The notes under the pieces were generated by a model. The model saw nothing but the letters and a program-made list of their open reading frames with translations. It was not told the origin of the DNA and ran no database searches. Both the position numbers and the translations under genes were made by a program. This document shows, piece by piece, positions 33,914-42,902 of a DNA stretch of 64,000 bases. This stretch comes from LMUY01 sp965198565 (GTDB lineage: Bacteria; Pseudomonadota; Alphaproteobacteria; Acetobacterales; Acetobacteraceae): positions 4,278,001 to 4,342,000 of the forward strand of contig OZ240665.1 of NCBI GenBank assembly GCA_965198565.1, given 5' to 3'. Numbering within the stretch: position 1 is the stretch's first letter; every line of letters starts with the position of its first letter.

Positions 33914-34273
33914 ATGGTCCGTCGCGCCTTGCTTGCCGTTGTCGTGGCGGTTTCCGCCGCCGCCTGCACGCCCCTGCCGCCGCCCACGCCAGCCCAGCGC
34001 GCCCAACGCGCCGAAGCCGCCGCATGCCACGCCGACGCCGACGCCTCCTTCAACGCCCAGAACCGCTACCTGCTGTCCGAGCGCGACACCACGGACGCGC
34101 CGTTCTCCTCCTCGGGCGACCCGGGGATCACCACGCGGGGGCTGAGCGACCGCTATGGCTACGATCAGGACCTGTCGCGCTGCCTGGCCGCCACCAAGTC
34201 GGGCAATCCGAATGGCCCCAGCACGTCCACGCAGCCGCCGCCAGCCCTGGGCACACCCGTGGCACCCTATTAG
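33914..34273 (+). CDS. Putative lipoprotein, unknown function
   Basis: A 119-residue protein with a signal peptide MVRRALLAVVVAVSAAAC in which VSAAAC is a lipobox (Cys18), then a Pro-rich stretch and a region with a second and third Cys (AAACHADAD, LSRCLAATK) that could form a disulfide. The C-terminus is low-complexity Pro/Thr/Ser. I do not recognise a family. The ATG at 33914 is preceded by GGAG. It lies between the molybdoenzyme operon and a RidA gene. Confidence 0.6.
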   Translation: MVRRALLAVVVAVSAAACTPLPPPTPAQRAQRAEAAACHADADASFNAQNRYLLSERDTTDAPFSSSGDPGITTRGLSDRYGYDQDLSRCLAATKSGNPNGPSTSTQPPPALGTPVAPY

Positions 34274-34304
34274 AACCGAGCGATCGCATCAGGAGCATGA
34301 CCCA

Positions 34305-34655
34305 ATGAGCAAGATCATCCGCACCGACGCCAACCCCGTCCTGGCCTCGGCGGTCGAATATCACGGCTTCGTCTATCTCTGCGGCATGACCGCCAACGAC
34401 CTGTCGAAGGACGTGGTGGGGCAGACCGAGGAGGTGCTCGCCAAGATCGACGCCGCGCTCGAGACCCATGGCACCGACACCACCCGCCTGCTGCAGGCGC
34501 AGATCTGGCTGAAGGACATCCGGGATCGTGACGCGATGAACAAGGTCTGGTCGGCCTGGCTGCCCGAAGGCGGGGCCCCTGCCCGCGCCTGCGTCGAGGC
34601 CAGCATGGCCGACCCGCGCCATCTGGTGGAGATCATGGTGACGGCCTGCAAATAG
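34305..34655 (+). CDS. ridA: RidA/YER057c/UK114 family protein
   Basis: Small trimeric protein; family members hydrolyse reactive enamine/imine intermediates, released for example by PLP-dependent dehydratases. The 116-residue product shows VYLCGMTANDLSKDVVGQTEEVLAKI, LLQAQIWLKDIRDRDAMNKVW and the conserved Arg in GGAPARACVEASMADPRHLV. The symbol is by family; several RidA subgroups exist and this could be a non-archetypal member. The ATG at 34305 lies 12 bases after an AGGAG site. Confidence 0.85.
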   Translation: MSKIIRTDANPVLASAVEYHGFVYLCGMTANDLSKDVVGQTEEVLAKIDAALETHGTDTTRLLQAQIWLKDIRDRDAMNKVWSAWLPEGGAPARACVEASMADPRHLVEIMVTACK

Positions 34656-34882
34656 CCGGCCTGGCCGAGCCGGGACTCCGGCCGTCGCTGCGCCTCGCGG
34701 GGGAGATGACGGTCGGATGACGCCGGTTTTAGGACTTCAGTCGGGAAAACGCCGGGTCAAAGGCCCCCCTGCCGTCTGATCGCGCGCCGCATTGCAACAA
34801 ACCGACATAGTACGCTTGCCAGCGGGCAAGAGACGTTGCTACCGCCTCCTACACACATTCGTGAACTTGTACGGGAGGCGTT
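34656..34882. other. Intergenic region before the CHAP gene
   Basis: 227 bases with two short inverted repeats (near 34660-34690, GC-rich; and CTTGCC-AGC-GGGCAAG near 34815). It presumably contains the promoter of the CHAP gene, but I see no convincing -35/-10 pair. No tRNA-like fold or small frame is evident. Confidence 0.4.
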
Positions 34883-35674
34883 ATGAGCGTTACGGCACGG
34901 GTTAGGGCTCTGACCGCTGGCTTCGTCCTCAGTCTAGGCCTCGCCGCCGTTGCTCACGCCCATTCTGCTCATGTGCATGACGGTGCCGGGTCGGCGCATC
35001 ACAACAAGGTGGCGTTCGTCTCCCGGGGCGGCCGCTCGGTCTGGCAGCATTACGGCCGCCACGCCCGCTTCGCCGGCCGCTCGGGCCACAGCGGCGGCCG
35101 CCTGCAATGCGTCACCTTCGCCCGCATGGACTCGGGCATCGAGCTGTCCGGCAATGCCAGCGCGTGGTGGGACAACGCCGCCGGCATCTACCAGCGCGGC
35201 GCCCGGCCGGAACCCGGCAGCGTGCTCAGCTTCCGCTCCAACGGCGCCATGCGGCTGGGCCACGTGGCCGTGGTCAGCGATGTAGTCGATAGCCGCACCG
35301 TTGCCATCGACCAGGCGAACTGGGGCGGGCCCGGCCAAGTCACGCGCGACGTGACGGTGGTGGACGTGTCGCCTGGCAATGACTGGAGCGCCGTGCGGGT
35401 CGGTCTTGGCCACACGGGCGAGTTCGGCAGCATCTACCCGACCAACGGCTTCATCTACAATCGCCCCGACACCGGCCCGCTGATCGCCTCCAGGACGGAC
35501 GGCACCCCGGTTCCGCTGCTGAACCCGCCGCCTCGCGACCTGCGCGGCGGCACGCCCGAGGCAGACGGCTACGACGAGGTGGCCGAGGCGCCCGAGCCTG
35601 GCGAGTCGCACTGGCACCGCCGGGTGAGCTACCGCCGGCCCCACCACGCCGCGCACCGCCACCACCGCGCGTAA
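34883..35674 (+). CDS. Secreted CHAP-domain amidase/endopeptidase
   Basis: A 263-residue exported protein. After a Sec signal peptide ending around AHAHS (residues 24-28) comes a CHAP (NlpC/P60-related) domain. The catalytic Cys is Cys76 in LQCVTFARMDSGIEL, the His is His127 in RLGHVAVVSDV, and an Asn/Asp-type third residue lies in IDQANWGG. CHAP domains cleave peptidoglycan peptides. The C-terminal 50 residues are Pro-, Arg- and His-rich (HHAAHRHHRA end), unlike the domain. The ATG at 34883 is preceded by GGGAGG. It probably acts on the cell wall in the periplasm. Confidence 0.83.
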   Translation: MSVTARVRALTAGFVLSLGLAAVAHAHSAHVHDGAGSAHHNKVAFVSRGGRSVWQHYGRHARFAGRSGHSGGRLQCVTFARMDSGIELSGNASAWWDNAAGIYQRGARPEPGSVLSFRSNGAMRLGHVAVVSDVVDSRTVAIDQANWGGPGQVTRDVTVVDVSPGNDWSAVRVGLGHTGEFGSIYPTNGFIYNRPDTGPLIASRTDGTPVPLLNPPPRDLRGGTPEADGYDEVAEAPEPGESHWHRRVSYRRPHHAAHRHHRA

Positions 35675-35695
35675 CCGCCTGGCCTCTTAGAAAAG

Positions 35696-35728
35696 CCCTC
35701 TCCCTGTGGGAGAGGGTTGGGTGAGGGG
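35696..35728. repeat. Dispersed element A copy (GTGAGGGG arm)
   Basis: CCCTCTCCCTGTGGGAGAGGG followed by TTGGGTGAGGGG, 20 bases after the CHAP gene stop and upstream of ftsK. Confidence 0.85.
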
Positions 35729-35849
35729 CGAAAGCCCCACCATCGCCCGCGGAACGCACCTCCCTCCAAGCCTTTTCCCGTTCGTCTCCGGCGCCTTCCG
35801 GGCTATACCTCGCACCACGTATCAGCCCGCCGAACCCGACCGAGGACGC

Positions 35850-38270
35850 ATGGCCACTGCCGCTCCCGCCCGTACGCTCGCCTCTCCAGCCATCCGTGCG
35901 CTCATGGGCCGGCGGATGGCCGAACTGGGCGGGTTTGCCCTCGGCTTGGGCGGCGTGGCGCTGTTGCTGGCGCTTGCCTGCTACAACCCGGACGACCCGT
36001 CGCTCGACACGGCCACCGCCGCGACCGCGACCAATCTCGCCGGACCGGCCGGCGCCATCGCGGCCGACCTGCTGCTGCAGGCGTTTGGCGCCGCCGCGGC
36101 GCTTCCTGGTCTGGCTGCGCTGGCCTGGGCCTGGCGGATCGCCTCGCATCGCGGGCTCGGCCGGTTCTCGGTGCGAGTCGCCTGCGTTCTGGCCGCGCTC
36201 CCGCTCTGGGCCGCGCTCGCCGCCGCCGTTCCCGCCTCGGTGCAATGGCCGGCCAGCGCCGGGCTCGGGGGCGCCGTGGGAGCCGCCCTGGCGCGAACCG
36301 CCGGGAGCTACGCCAGCGCCATCCTCGGCCCGTTCGGACCCGGCGTGGCCACCCTGATCGGGCTGGCGCTCGGGGTACTGCTCGGGTGGCAGAGTTTCGG
36401 CCTCTCCGCCCGGGAGTGGCGCGCCGCGGGCACGTCCATCGCGCGCGGCCATCGCACTGGCCGCACGCTTGGCCGCTCGGCCACCGGGTCGGTGACGCGC
36501 TGGATCGGAGTCCTACGGCGGCCTAAGGTGCAATCGGCCCGGCCTGGCCTCGACCGGCCTGGCCTCGACTGGGCGGAGCCGCGGCCCGACGCGCCCGCCG
36601 GCCCGGCCATGCCGGACATGGCGCCGCGGGAGCCCATCCCGCCGCCTGCGCCAGCCTCGCTGCCAGCCGCCATCAAGGCGCGCATCAACCTGCCCACCCG
36701 CAAGGCACCCCCGCCGCGGCAGGAAAGCCTTCCGCTACCCGAGGCCGAGGGGCAATGGCGCACCCCGCCACTGGCGCTGCTGAAAGCCGCCCCGCCCCGC
36801 GCCTCCACTGGCCCCAGCGAGGATTCGCTGCAGGCCAACGCCCGGCTGCTCGAATCCGTGCTCGACGAATACGGCGTCCAGGGCACCATCCGCGACATCC
36901 GGCCCGGGCCTGTCGTCACCCTCTACGAGCTGGAGCCGGCTCCTGGCATCCGTTCCGCCCGGGTGATCGGCCTGGCCGACGACGTGGCCCGCTCGCTTTC
37001 CGTCACCGCCGTGCGCATCGCCACCGTGCCGGGCCGCAACGTGATCGGCATCGAGGTGCCGAACGCCAAACGGGAGACCGTATTCCTCTCCGAACTGCTC
37101 GGCTCGGAGGCGTACGAGAAGCATCCGGCCCGGCTTGCCCTGGCGCTGGGCAAGGACATCGGCGGCGAGCCCGTGCTGGCCGACCTCGCCCGCATGCCGC
37201 ACCTGCTCGTCGCCGGCACCACCGGGTCGGGCAAGTCGGTCGGCATCAACGCCATGATCCTGAGCCTGCTGTACCGGCTCAGCCCCGACCAGTGCCGCAT
37301 GATCCTGATCGACCCCAAGATGCTCGAGCTGTCGGTGTATGACGGCATCCCACACCTGATGGCGCCGGTGGTGACCGAGCCCGCCAAGGCGGTCACCGCG
37401 CTGAAATGGACCGTGCGCGAGATGGAGCGCCGCTACCGCGCGATGAGCCAATTGGGCGTGCGCAACGTGGCGGGCTACAACGAGCGGGTCGAGGAGGCGA
37501 GCGCCCGCGGCGAGTTGGTGACCCGGCGCGTGCAGACCGGGTTCGACGCCGAGACCGGCAAGCCGATCTTCGAGGAACACCCGCTGGCGCTCGAGAAGCT
37601 GCCGTTTTTGGTGGTGGTGATCGACGAGATGGCCGACCTCATGATGGTCGCCGGCAAGGAGATCGAGGCCGCGGTGCAGCGCTTGGCGCAGATGGCCCGG
37701 GCCGCTGGCATCCACGTGATCATGGCGACGCAGCGCCCCTCGGTGGACGTCATCACCGGCACCATCAAGGCCAACTTCCCGACGCGTATTTCCTTCACGG
37801 TGATCAGCAAGTTCGACAGCCGCACCATCCTGGGCGAGCAGGGCGCCGAGCAGCTCCTGGGCCAGGGCGACATGCTCTATATGCAGGGCGGCGGGCGGAT
37901 CGGCCGCGTGCACGGCCCGTTCGTCACCGACCGCGAGGTGGAGGACGTGGTGGCGTTCCTGCGCGAACAGGGCGAGCCCGCCTATCTGGACGAGGTGACC
38001 GACGCGCGCGACGATGGCGACGAGACGCCGGCGCTGAGCGGCATCGCCGGGGCTGGCGACAGCGACAAAAGCCTGTTTGATCAGGCGGTTGACGTGGTGG
38101 CGCGGGAGGGCAAGGCGAGCACGTCGTTCATTCAGCGGCATCTTTCGATCGGCTATAACCGTGCTGCCAAGCTGATCGAGCAGATGGAGCGCGAGGGCAT
38201 CATCACGCCGGCCAACCACGTCGGCAAACGCGAAATCCTGGTCCGCCGTACCAACGACGACGAGGACTGA
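35850..38270 (+). CDS. ftsK: DNA translocase FtsK
   Basis: Septal DNA pump that segregates chromosome termini and activates XerCD recombination. 806 residues from the ATG at 35850. There are about four membrane helices in the first 200 residues, then a Pro-rich linker (roughly 240-330), then the motor with Walker A GTTGSGKS at 456-463 and Walker B FLVVVIDEMADLM. A C-terminal gamma winged-helix domain (TSFIQRHLSIGYNRAAKLIEQ pattern) recognises KOPS sites. The linker is short compared with E. coli FtsK, as is usual in alphaproteobacteria. The frame opens further upstream, but that part is repeat-derived sequence. Confidence 0.95.
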   Translation: MATAAPARTLASPAIRALMGRRMAELGGFALGLGGVALLLALACYNPDDPSLDTATAATATNLAGPAGAIAADLLLQAFGAAAALPGLAALAWAWRIASHRGLGRFSVRVACVLAALPLWAALAAAVPASVQWPASAGLGGAVGAALARTAGSYASAILGPFGPGVATLIGLALGVLLGWQSFGLSAREWRAAGTSIARGHRTGRTLGRSATGSVTRWIGVLRRPKVQSARPGLDRPGLDWAEPRPDAPAGPAMPDMAPREPIPPPAPASLPAAIKARINLPTRKAPPPRQESLPLPEAEGQWRTPPLALLKAAPPRASTGPSEDSLQANARLLESVLDEYGVQGTIRDIRPGPVVTLYELEPAPGIRSARVIGLADDVARSLSVTAVRIATVPGRNVIGIEVPNAKRETVFLSELLGSEAYEKHPARLALALGKDIGGEPVLADLARMPHLLVAGTTGSGKSVGINAMILSLLYRLSPDQCRMILIDPKMLELSVYDGIPHLMAPVVTEPAKAVTALKWTVREMERRYRAMSQLGVRNVAGYNERVEEASARGELVTRRVQTGFDAETGKPIFEEHPLALEKLPFLVVVIDEMADLMMVAGKEIEAAVQRLAQMARAAGIHVIMATQRPSVDVITGTIKANFPTRISFTVISKFDSRTILGEQGAEQLLGQGDMLYMQGGGRIGRVHGPFVTDREVEDVVAFLREQGEPAYLDEVTDARDDGDETPALSGIAGAGDSDKSLFDQAVDVVAREGKASTSFIQRHLSIGYNRAAKLIEQMEREGIITPANHVGKREILVRRTNDDED

Positions 38271-38279
38271 CAAACGTCT

Positions 38280-38317
38280 CCCTCTCCCGCCGGCGGGAGA
38301 GGGCCGGGGTGAGGGTG
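38280..38317. repeat. Dispersed element A copy (GTGAGGGTGG arm)
   Basis: CCCTCTCCCGC-CG-GCGGGAGAGGG then CCGGGGTGAGGGTGG, 10 bases after the ftsK stop. Confidence 0.87.
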
Positions 38318-38411
38318 GCGCGCCAGGCGTGAGTTTGGCCCCCATTAACCCCGCATCAACCCCCACCTGCAATACTGCCCTGGCGACAGCACGTCACCAG
38401 CGGGGCAAAGA

Positions 38412-39932
38412 GTGTCTTCCACCTCGGTCATCTGCATCGGCGCCGGCCCGGCGGGGCTCACCGCCGCCTATTTGCTCAGCAAACAGGGCGTGCGTGTCAC
38501 CGTGCTCGAGCGAGACCCGGTCTATGTCGGCGGCATCTCCCGAACCGCGAGCTACAAAGGCTTCTTGTTCGACATCGGCGGCCACCGCTTCTTCTCCAAG
38601 TCGCAAGAAGTGGAAGACCTCTGGGACGAAATCCTCGACCGCGACTTCCTCGACCGCCCGCGCAAGTCCCGCATTTACTACAATCATCGCCTGTTCGATT
38701 ACCCGCTCAAGGTCTTCGACGCCTTGCCCAAGCTCGGCTTGTGGGAGGCGGCGCGGTGCATCCTCTCCTACGCCCACGTCCGCCTGCGCCCGGCCGGCAC
38801 GCCGCAGAACTTCCGCGACTGGGTCACCTCACGGTTCGGCAAGCGCCTGTTCGAGATTTTCTTCCGCACCTACACCGAGAAGGTGTGGGGCATGAAGTGC
38901 GAGGCCATCTCGGCGGATTGGGCGGCCCAACGCATCAAGGGGCTCTCGCTCTCCAAGGCGATCTGGCACGCGCTGCGGCCGCAGCCGTCGAACCGGCCCC
39001 GCAAGGAGGTGATCAAGACGCTGGTGGATAGTTTCCGCTATCCCGCCCGCGGCCCCGGCATGCTGTGGGACCGTGCGGCCGACAAGACCCGCCTCCAAGG
39101 GGGCGCGGTGCATCTTGGCCAACACGTCTCGAGGATTGCGCGGCTTGATGACGGCACTTGGCAAGTCACGACGCAAGACGCCGCCGGGTCCGAAAGCACG
39201 CATTGCGCCGAGCATGTGATCTCCACGATGCCGATGCGCGAGCTTGCCGCCGCATTGACGCCGGGCCTCCCCGCGCATGCCATGCAAGCCGCCGAGGGGC
39301 TGCGCTACCGGGACTTCCTAATGGTCGCGCTGATCTTGAAGGACCGCCAGGTGTTCGACGACAACTGGATCTACATCCATGCGCCCGAAGTCAAAGTCGG
39401 GCGGATCCAGAACTTCAAGTCCTGGTCGCCCGAGATGGTGCCGGACCCGGCGCTGAACTGCCTGGGGCTGGAGTATTTCTGCTTCGAGGGCGATGGCCTG
39501 TGGGATGCGACCGACGCCGGCCTGGTCGCCCTCGCGACCCGCGAGCTGATCCAGCTCGGCCTCGCCGCCGCGGAGGACGTGATCGACGGCACGGTCGTTC
39601 GCCAGGCGAAGGCTTACCCTATCTACGACGCGGACTATCAGACCCATGTGGCGACGCTGCGGGACACGATGGCGGCGCGCTGCCCCGGGCTTCACCTGGT
39701 TGGCCGCAACGGGATGCACAAATACAACAACCAAGACCATGCCATGATGACGGCGATGTTGACGGTGCAGAACATCATCGCCGGCCGGGCGGTGTACGAC
39801 ATTTGGCAGGTCAACCAGGACGCGGAATATCACGAGGAGGTACACGCCAGCCGGGGCGCGGCCCTGGAGCCGGGTCGCCGCGCCGCGCTGGCCAGTGAGC
39901 GCGTCATACCTCTACTCGTCGGGGGCGACTAG
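38412..39932 (+). CDS. FAD-dependent oxidoreductase, UDP-galactopyranose-mutase/amine-oxidase-like
   Basis: A 506-residue flavoprotein with the N-terminal dinucleotide fold VICIGAGPAGLTAAYLLSKQ, then GGISRTASYKGFLFDIGGHR and a C-terminal KYNNQDHAMMTAMLTVQNI that resembles the FAD-binding end of UDP-galactopyranose mutase-like and protoporphyrinogen-oxidase-like proteins. Many such genes lie in surface-glycan clusters. Here it is followed after 12 bases by a large membrane protein, which suggests glycan-related work rather than amine oxidation. The start is GTG at 38412. Confidence 0.8.
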   Translation: MSSTSVICIGAGPAGLTAAYLLSKQGVRVTVLERDPVYVGGISRTASYKGFLFDIGGHRFFSKSQEVEDLWDEILDRDFLDRPRKSRIYYNHRLFDYPLKVFDALPKLGLWEAARCILSYAHVRLRPAGTPQNFRDWVTSRFGKRLFEIFFRTYTEKVWGMKCEAISADWAAQRIKGLSLSKAIWHALRPQPSNRPRKEVIKTLVDSFRYPARGPGMLWDRAADKTRLQGGAVHLGQHVSRIARLDDGTWQVTTQDAAGSESTHCAEHVISTMPMRELAAALTPGLPAHAMQAAEGLRYRDFLMVALILKDRQVFDDNWIYIHAPEVKVGRIQNFKSWSPEMVPDPALNCLGLEYFCFEGDGLWDATDAGLVALATRELIQLGLAAAEDVIDGTVVRQAKAYPIYDADYQTHVATLRDTMAARCPGLHLVGRNGMHKYNNQDHAMMTAMLTVQNIIAGRAVYDIWQVNQDAEYHEEVHASRGAALEPGRRAALASERVIPLLVGGD

Positions 39933-39944
39933 GTCCTGTCGAAC

Positions 39945-41945
39945 ATGATGAAGCCTGAGACAGCCACTGGAAGGTCACCGCTCTCGTGGTTCGCCGGCGC
40001 GGCGGGTCGAACTGCTTTTCTCTACCCGATCCTCATCCTCACACTCTGGCTCACCACCCACCCCTACATCGGCATCGCCAGTGACGCACGATTCTACAAC
40101 GTCCAATTTCTCCGCGCCCTGCAGCCAGCCGCCTTCGTCACGGACCTTTATTTCCGTTACGGGTCCCAGGATGATTTTTCTGTCTTCACCGCCCTGTTTG
40201 CGCCTGTTATCGGCTTGCTTGGCCTCAACGCCGGCAACATAGCACTGGACATCGCGTTCCAAGCTCTTTGGCTTGGCGGCCTATGGTTCATCCTAACCGG
40301 CTTCATCCGCGGTCGCGGTGCCTGCCTGACAGCGTTTACAGCAGCCATCCTGCTGCCCGGAGGCGTGAGCTTCGTCCATTACGGCGAAGCCATCGTCACA
40401 CCGCGGCTGCTCGCCGAAGCGCTTAGCCTGTGGGCACTTGGCGCCATGCTGCGCGGCCGCACGGTGAGCGCTTTGCTCGTACTCGGTCTGTCGTTCAGCG
40501 TGCACCCGCTCATGACCTTACCGGCGATTGGCGTGCTATTCCTCCAGGCCGCTCGCAAGCAGCCGCTCTGGTGGCTCCTGCCCGCTCTCGGCTCGGTCGC
40601 GATCGGTGCACTGGCCTGGCTCGGCCGGCCCCCCTTCGCTCGGCTTGCAGAAGTTTATGACGCGCAGTGGTTCGCCATAGTGAACGTGCGGGACAGTTTC
40701 TGCCTTGTCTCCAACTGGCGCATGGAGTGGATTCGGGTTTGCAACACGCTGGTGTTCACCTTGGTGTCGCTTGCCTTCAGCCCGACTGAGCAGCTCAAGC
40801 GGCTGCTCGCATTGGCGCTTGCTATCGCCCTTGCCGGCCTCGCCGCCAGCTTCGTTGGCGCGGACGTCCTGCATCTGACAATCGTGACCGACGGGCAGCT
40901 TTGGCGGGCTTTCTGGCTGCTCGCGTTGCTGGCCAATGTCGCATTCGCTCTTACGCTAGCAGGTCTATGGTCCGAGATGAGCGTCCCTGGGGCCACGCGG
41001 CCTTATTCTACATTGGCCAATCCCTTCGCGCTGCTTGGGCTCGCCGCGATCCTGCTGGCATTGTCACGCTTTTTCCTGCCTCTGGCTGTTTTGTCAGGCC
41101 CGCTGGCGGCAATCGGCTGGGTTCTCACCCGCTCGGTCCGCCGTTGTACCGCACCGCAAGGCGCCCTGGTGCGCATGATTTCGCTTGGTTGCATCACAAC
41201 CGCCCTGGCCATCGCTGCAATGGCGATCCGGCCTTCGCTTCGGCACCTCGCCTCTGGTCCGCTCGGAGCGTGGCCGTCCATGACACGGCTTGCTCTGACG
41301 CTCATGTGCATTTTCCTTGCCATGATCGCTCAGCGTGCGGGCGAACGAGCCCGCCGAACCTATCTCTTTCCCAGCCTTGCCGCAGCCTTGCTCCTGACCG
41401 CCGCGTTCTATTGGGACCAGCGGACGCCCTGGGCAAAATTGATCGAAACGGGCACGGCAGAAACCACCGGTCTGAGCCAGGTCCTGCCAAGCGCCGCCGA
41501 GGTGTACTGGGATGGAGACGTGACGGTGCCATGGTTGCTGCTGCGGCGAGCCAGCTACTTCTCCTGCGAGCAGGGCACGGGAGCCTTGTTCAGCCGCGGC
41601 ACTGCCCTTGCCTATCAGGCGCGTTACGAAAGCCTACGCATGCTCGGCACGCTTGACTTTTGGCGCGACCCTTACTGCCCCGCAAAGAGAAATCAAGCGG
41701 TCGAGCCCTTGAGCCGCGGTGACCTGGCCTCGGCCTGCCAACGGGAGCCCACCCTGGACGACCTCGTGTTGACTGAACCCGTCCCGGGTGCCGCCGGAAC
41801 GACCTGGGTACCGCCAGTGCCATTCAAACTACAGTCTATGCTGAACGGGCAGATGCGCCTGGCTGAAATCCGAGCCTTTCATATATATGCCTGTGCGGAC
41901 CTCCGCTCCCACAGCATCGCGGTAGCAGGGCAGTCGACCGAGTAG
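39945..41945 (+). CDS. Large polytopic membrane protein, unknown function
   Basis: A 666-residue protein with a dozen or more hydrophobic helices in the first 500 residues and a C-terminal soluble part of about 170 residues containing several Cys (YFSCEQGTG, RDPYCPAKR, LASACQRE, IYACADL) that may form disulfides in the periplasm. The arrangement recalls GT-C-type membrane glycosyltransferases, with an early Asp-containing loop (GIASDARFYNVQFL), but no family is certain. It follows the UGM-like gene by 12 bases. GC content is somewhat lower than the flanking genes. The start is one of two adjacent ATGs (39945, 39948). Confidence 0.65.
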   Translation: MMKPETATGRSPLSWFAGAAGRTAFLYPILILTLWLTTHPYIGIASDARFYNVQFLRALQPAAFVTDLYFRYGSQDDFSVFTALFAPVIGLLGLNAGNIALDIAFQALWLGGLWFILTGFIRGRGACLTAFTAAILLPGGVSFVHYGEAIVTPRLLAEALSLWALGAMLRGRTVSALLVLGLSFSVHPLMTLPAIGVLFLQAARKQPLWWLLPALGSVAIGALAWLGRPPFARLAEVYDAQWFAIVNVRDSFCLVSNWRMEWIRVCNTLVFTLVSLAFSPTEQLKRLLALALAIALAGLAASFVGADVLHLTIVTDGQLWRAFWLLALLANVAFALTLAGLWSEMSVPGATRPYSTLANPFALLGLAAILLALSRFFLPLAVLSGPLAAIGWVLTRSVRRCTAPQGALVRMISLGCITTALAIAAMAIRPSLRHLASGPLGAWPSMTRLALTLMCIFLAMIAQRAGERARRTYLFPSLAAALLLTAAFYWDQRTPWAKLIETGTAETTGLSQVLPSAAEVYWDGDVTVPWLLLRRASYFSCEQGTGALFSRGTALAYQARYESLRMLGTLDFWRDPYCPAKRNQAVEPLSRGDLASACQREPTLDDLVLTEPVPGAAGTTWVPPVPFKLQSMLNGQMRLAEIRAFHIYACADLRSHSIAVAGQSTE

Positions 41946-42056
41946 AGGTACTTGCCTGCATCGCGCCGGCTTTGCGCGCGGAGCCAGCGGCTGCTACGCC
42001 GGCTGGGGACGAGGTGGCGGATCGCACCTCAAGCGGCGGTATGGAGGGCATGAGCA

Positions 42057-42902
42057 TTGGACTTCACAATCGGATGCACCTTGTCCTACTCGGTGAGCGT
42101 GCTGACGCCGTTCGTGTTCAACCTCGAAGCGGCGCAACTTCCGCGCCAGCGCGTCCGCTCCGAGCAGCTCACCACCACGCCGGCACTGGACGAGCCCGAC
42201 CGCTTCCTCCAGCCCGAGAGCAGCAACCGCGTGCTGCGCTACCTCGTCCCGCCCGGCGAGTTCAAGATCGAGTATCAGGCCGCAATCTCGCTCGACCCGC
42301 TCATCATCGACCCCACGGAGGTGACCGAGATCGCCGCCGGGTCGCTGCCGCTGGAGGTGCTGACCTATCTGAACGCCAGCCGCTACTGCCAGTCCGACCG
42401 GCTCAGCCGCTTTGCCAATCGCCAGTTCGGCCACGAACCGGCCGGCCACCAGCGCGTGACCGCCATCTGCAACTGGATCCGCGACAACGTGGACTACCAG
42501 GCCGGCACGTCGGACGCGCTGACCAGCGCTTACGACACGCTGGGCGATCGCGCCGGCGTCTGCCGGGACTTTGCGCACCTGGCCATCGCGCTGTGCCGCG
42601 CCGTTGGCATCCCGGCCCGCTACATCAGCGCCTATGCCTGGCTGCTCAACCCGCCCGACTTCCACGCCGTGTTCGAAGCCTACCTCAATGGACCCGGCGG
42701 CGGCGCCTGGTATCTGTTCGACCCCACGCGCATGGCGGCGCTGGACGGCCTCGTTCGCATCGGCGCGGGCCGGGACGCGGCGGACGTCGCGTTTTGCTCC
42801 ATCTACGGCAGCGCGCAGGCGCAACCGCCAACGGTCTGGATTGCGGGACCACCCCCCGCCCCCATCCGCACCACCCAAGCCGTCAGCACCCAAGCGCCTT
42901 AG
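42057..42902 (+). CDS. Transglutaminase-like cysteine protease family protein
   Basis: A 281-residue protein with a bacterial transglutaminase N-terminal domain (first about 100 residues) followed by the core domain. The catalytic triad is visible as Cys169 in GDRAGVCRDFAHL, His203 in PDFHAVFEAYL and Asp222 in YLFDPTRMA. Such proteins are usually peptidases or amidases, not protein cross-linkers. The start is TTG at 42057, since the nearby ATG is in another frame. The MFS gene starts immediately after the stop, so the two are co-transcribed. Confidence 0.85.
   Translation: MDFTIGCTLSYSVSVLTPFVFNLEAAQLPRQRVRSEQLTTTPALDEPDRFLQPESSNRVLRYLVPPGEFKIEYQAAISLDPLIIDPTEVTEIAAGSLPLEVLTYLNASRYCQSDRLSRFANRQFGHEPAGHQRVTAICNWIRDNVDYQAGTSDALTSAYDTLGDRAGVCRDFAHLAIALCRAVGIPARYISAYAWLLNPPDFHAVFEAYLNGPGGGAWYLFDPTRMAALDGLVRIGAGRDAADVAFCSIYGSAQAQPPTVWIAGPPPAPIRTTQAVSTQAP

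Noticed and set aside
35706..35849. 48-residue N-terminal extension of FtsK
   Set aside because: It is translated from an element A repeat and a leader; the ATG at 35850 starts the normal FtsK N-terminus.
36735..38372. 545-codon open frame antisense to ftsK
   Set aside because: Shadow of the FtsK motor domain; rich in His, Asp and Val with no motif.
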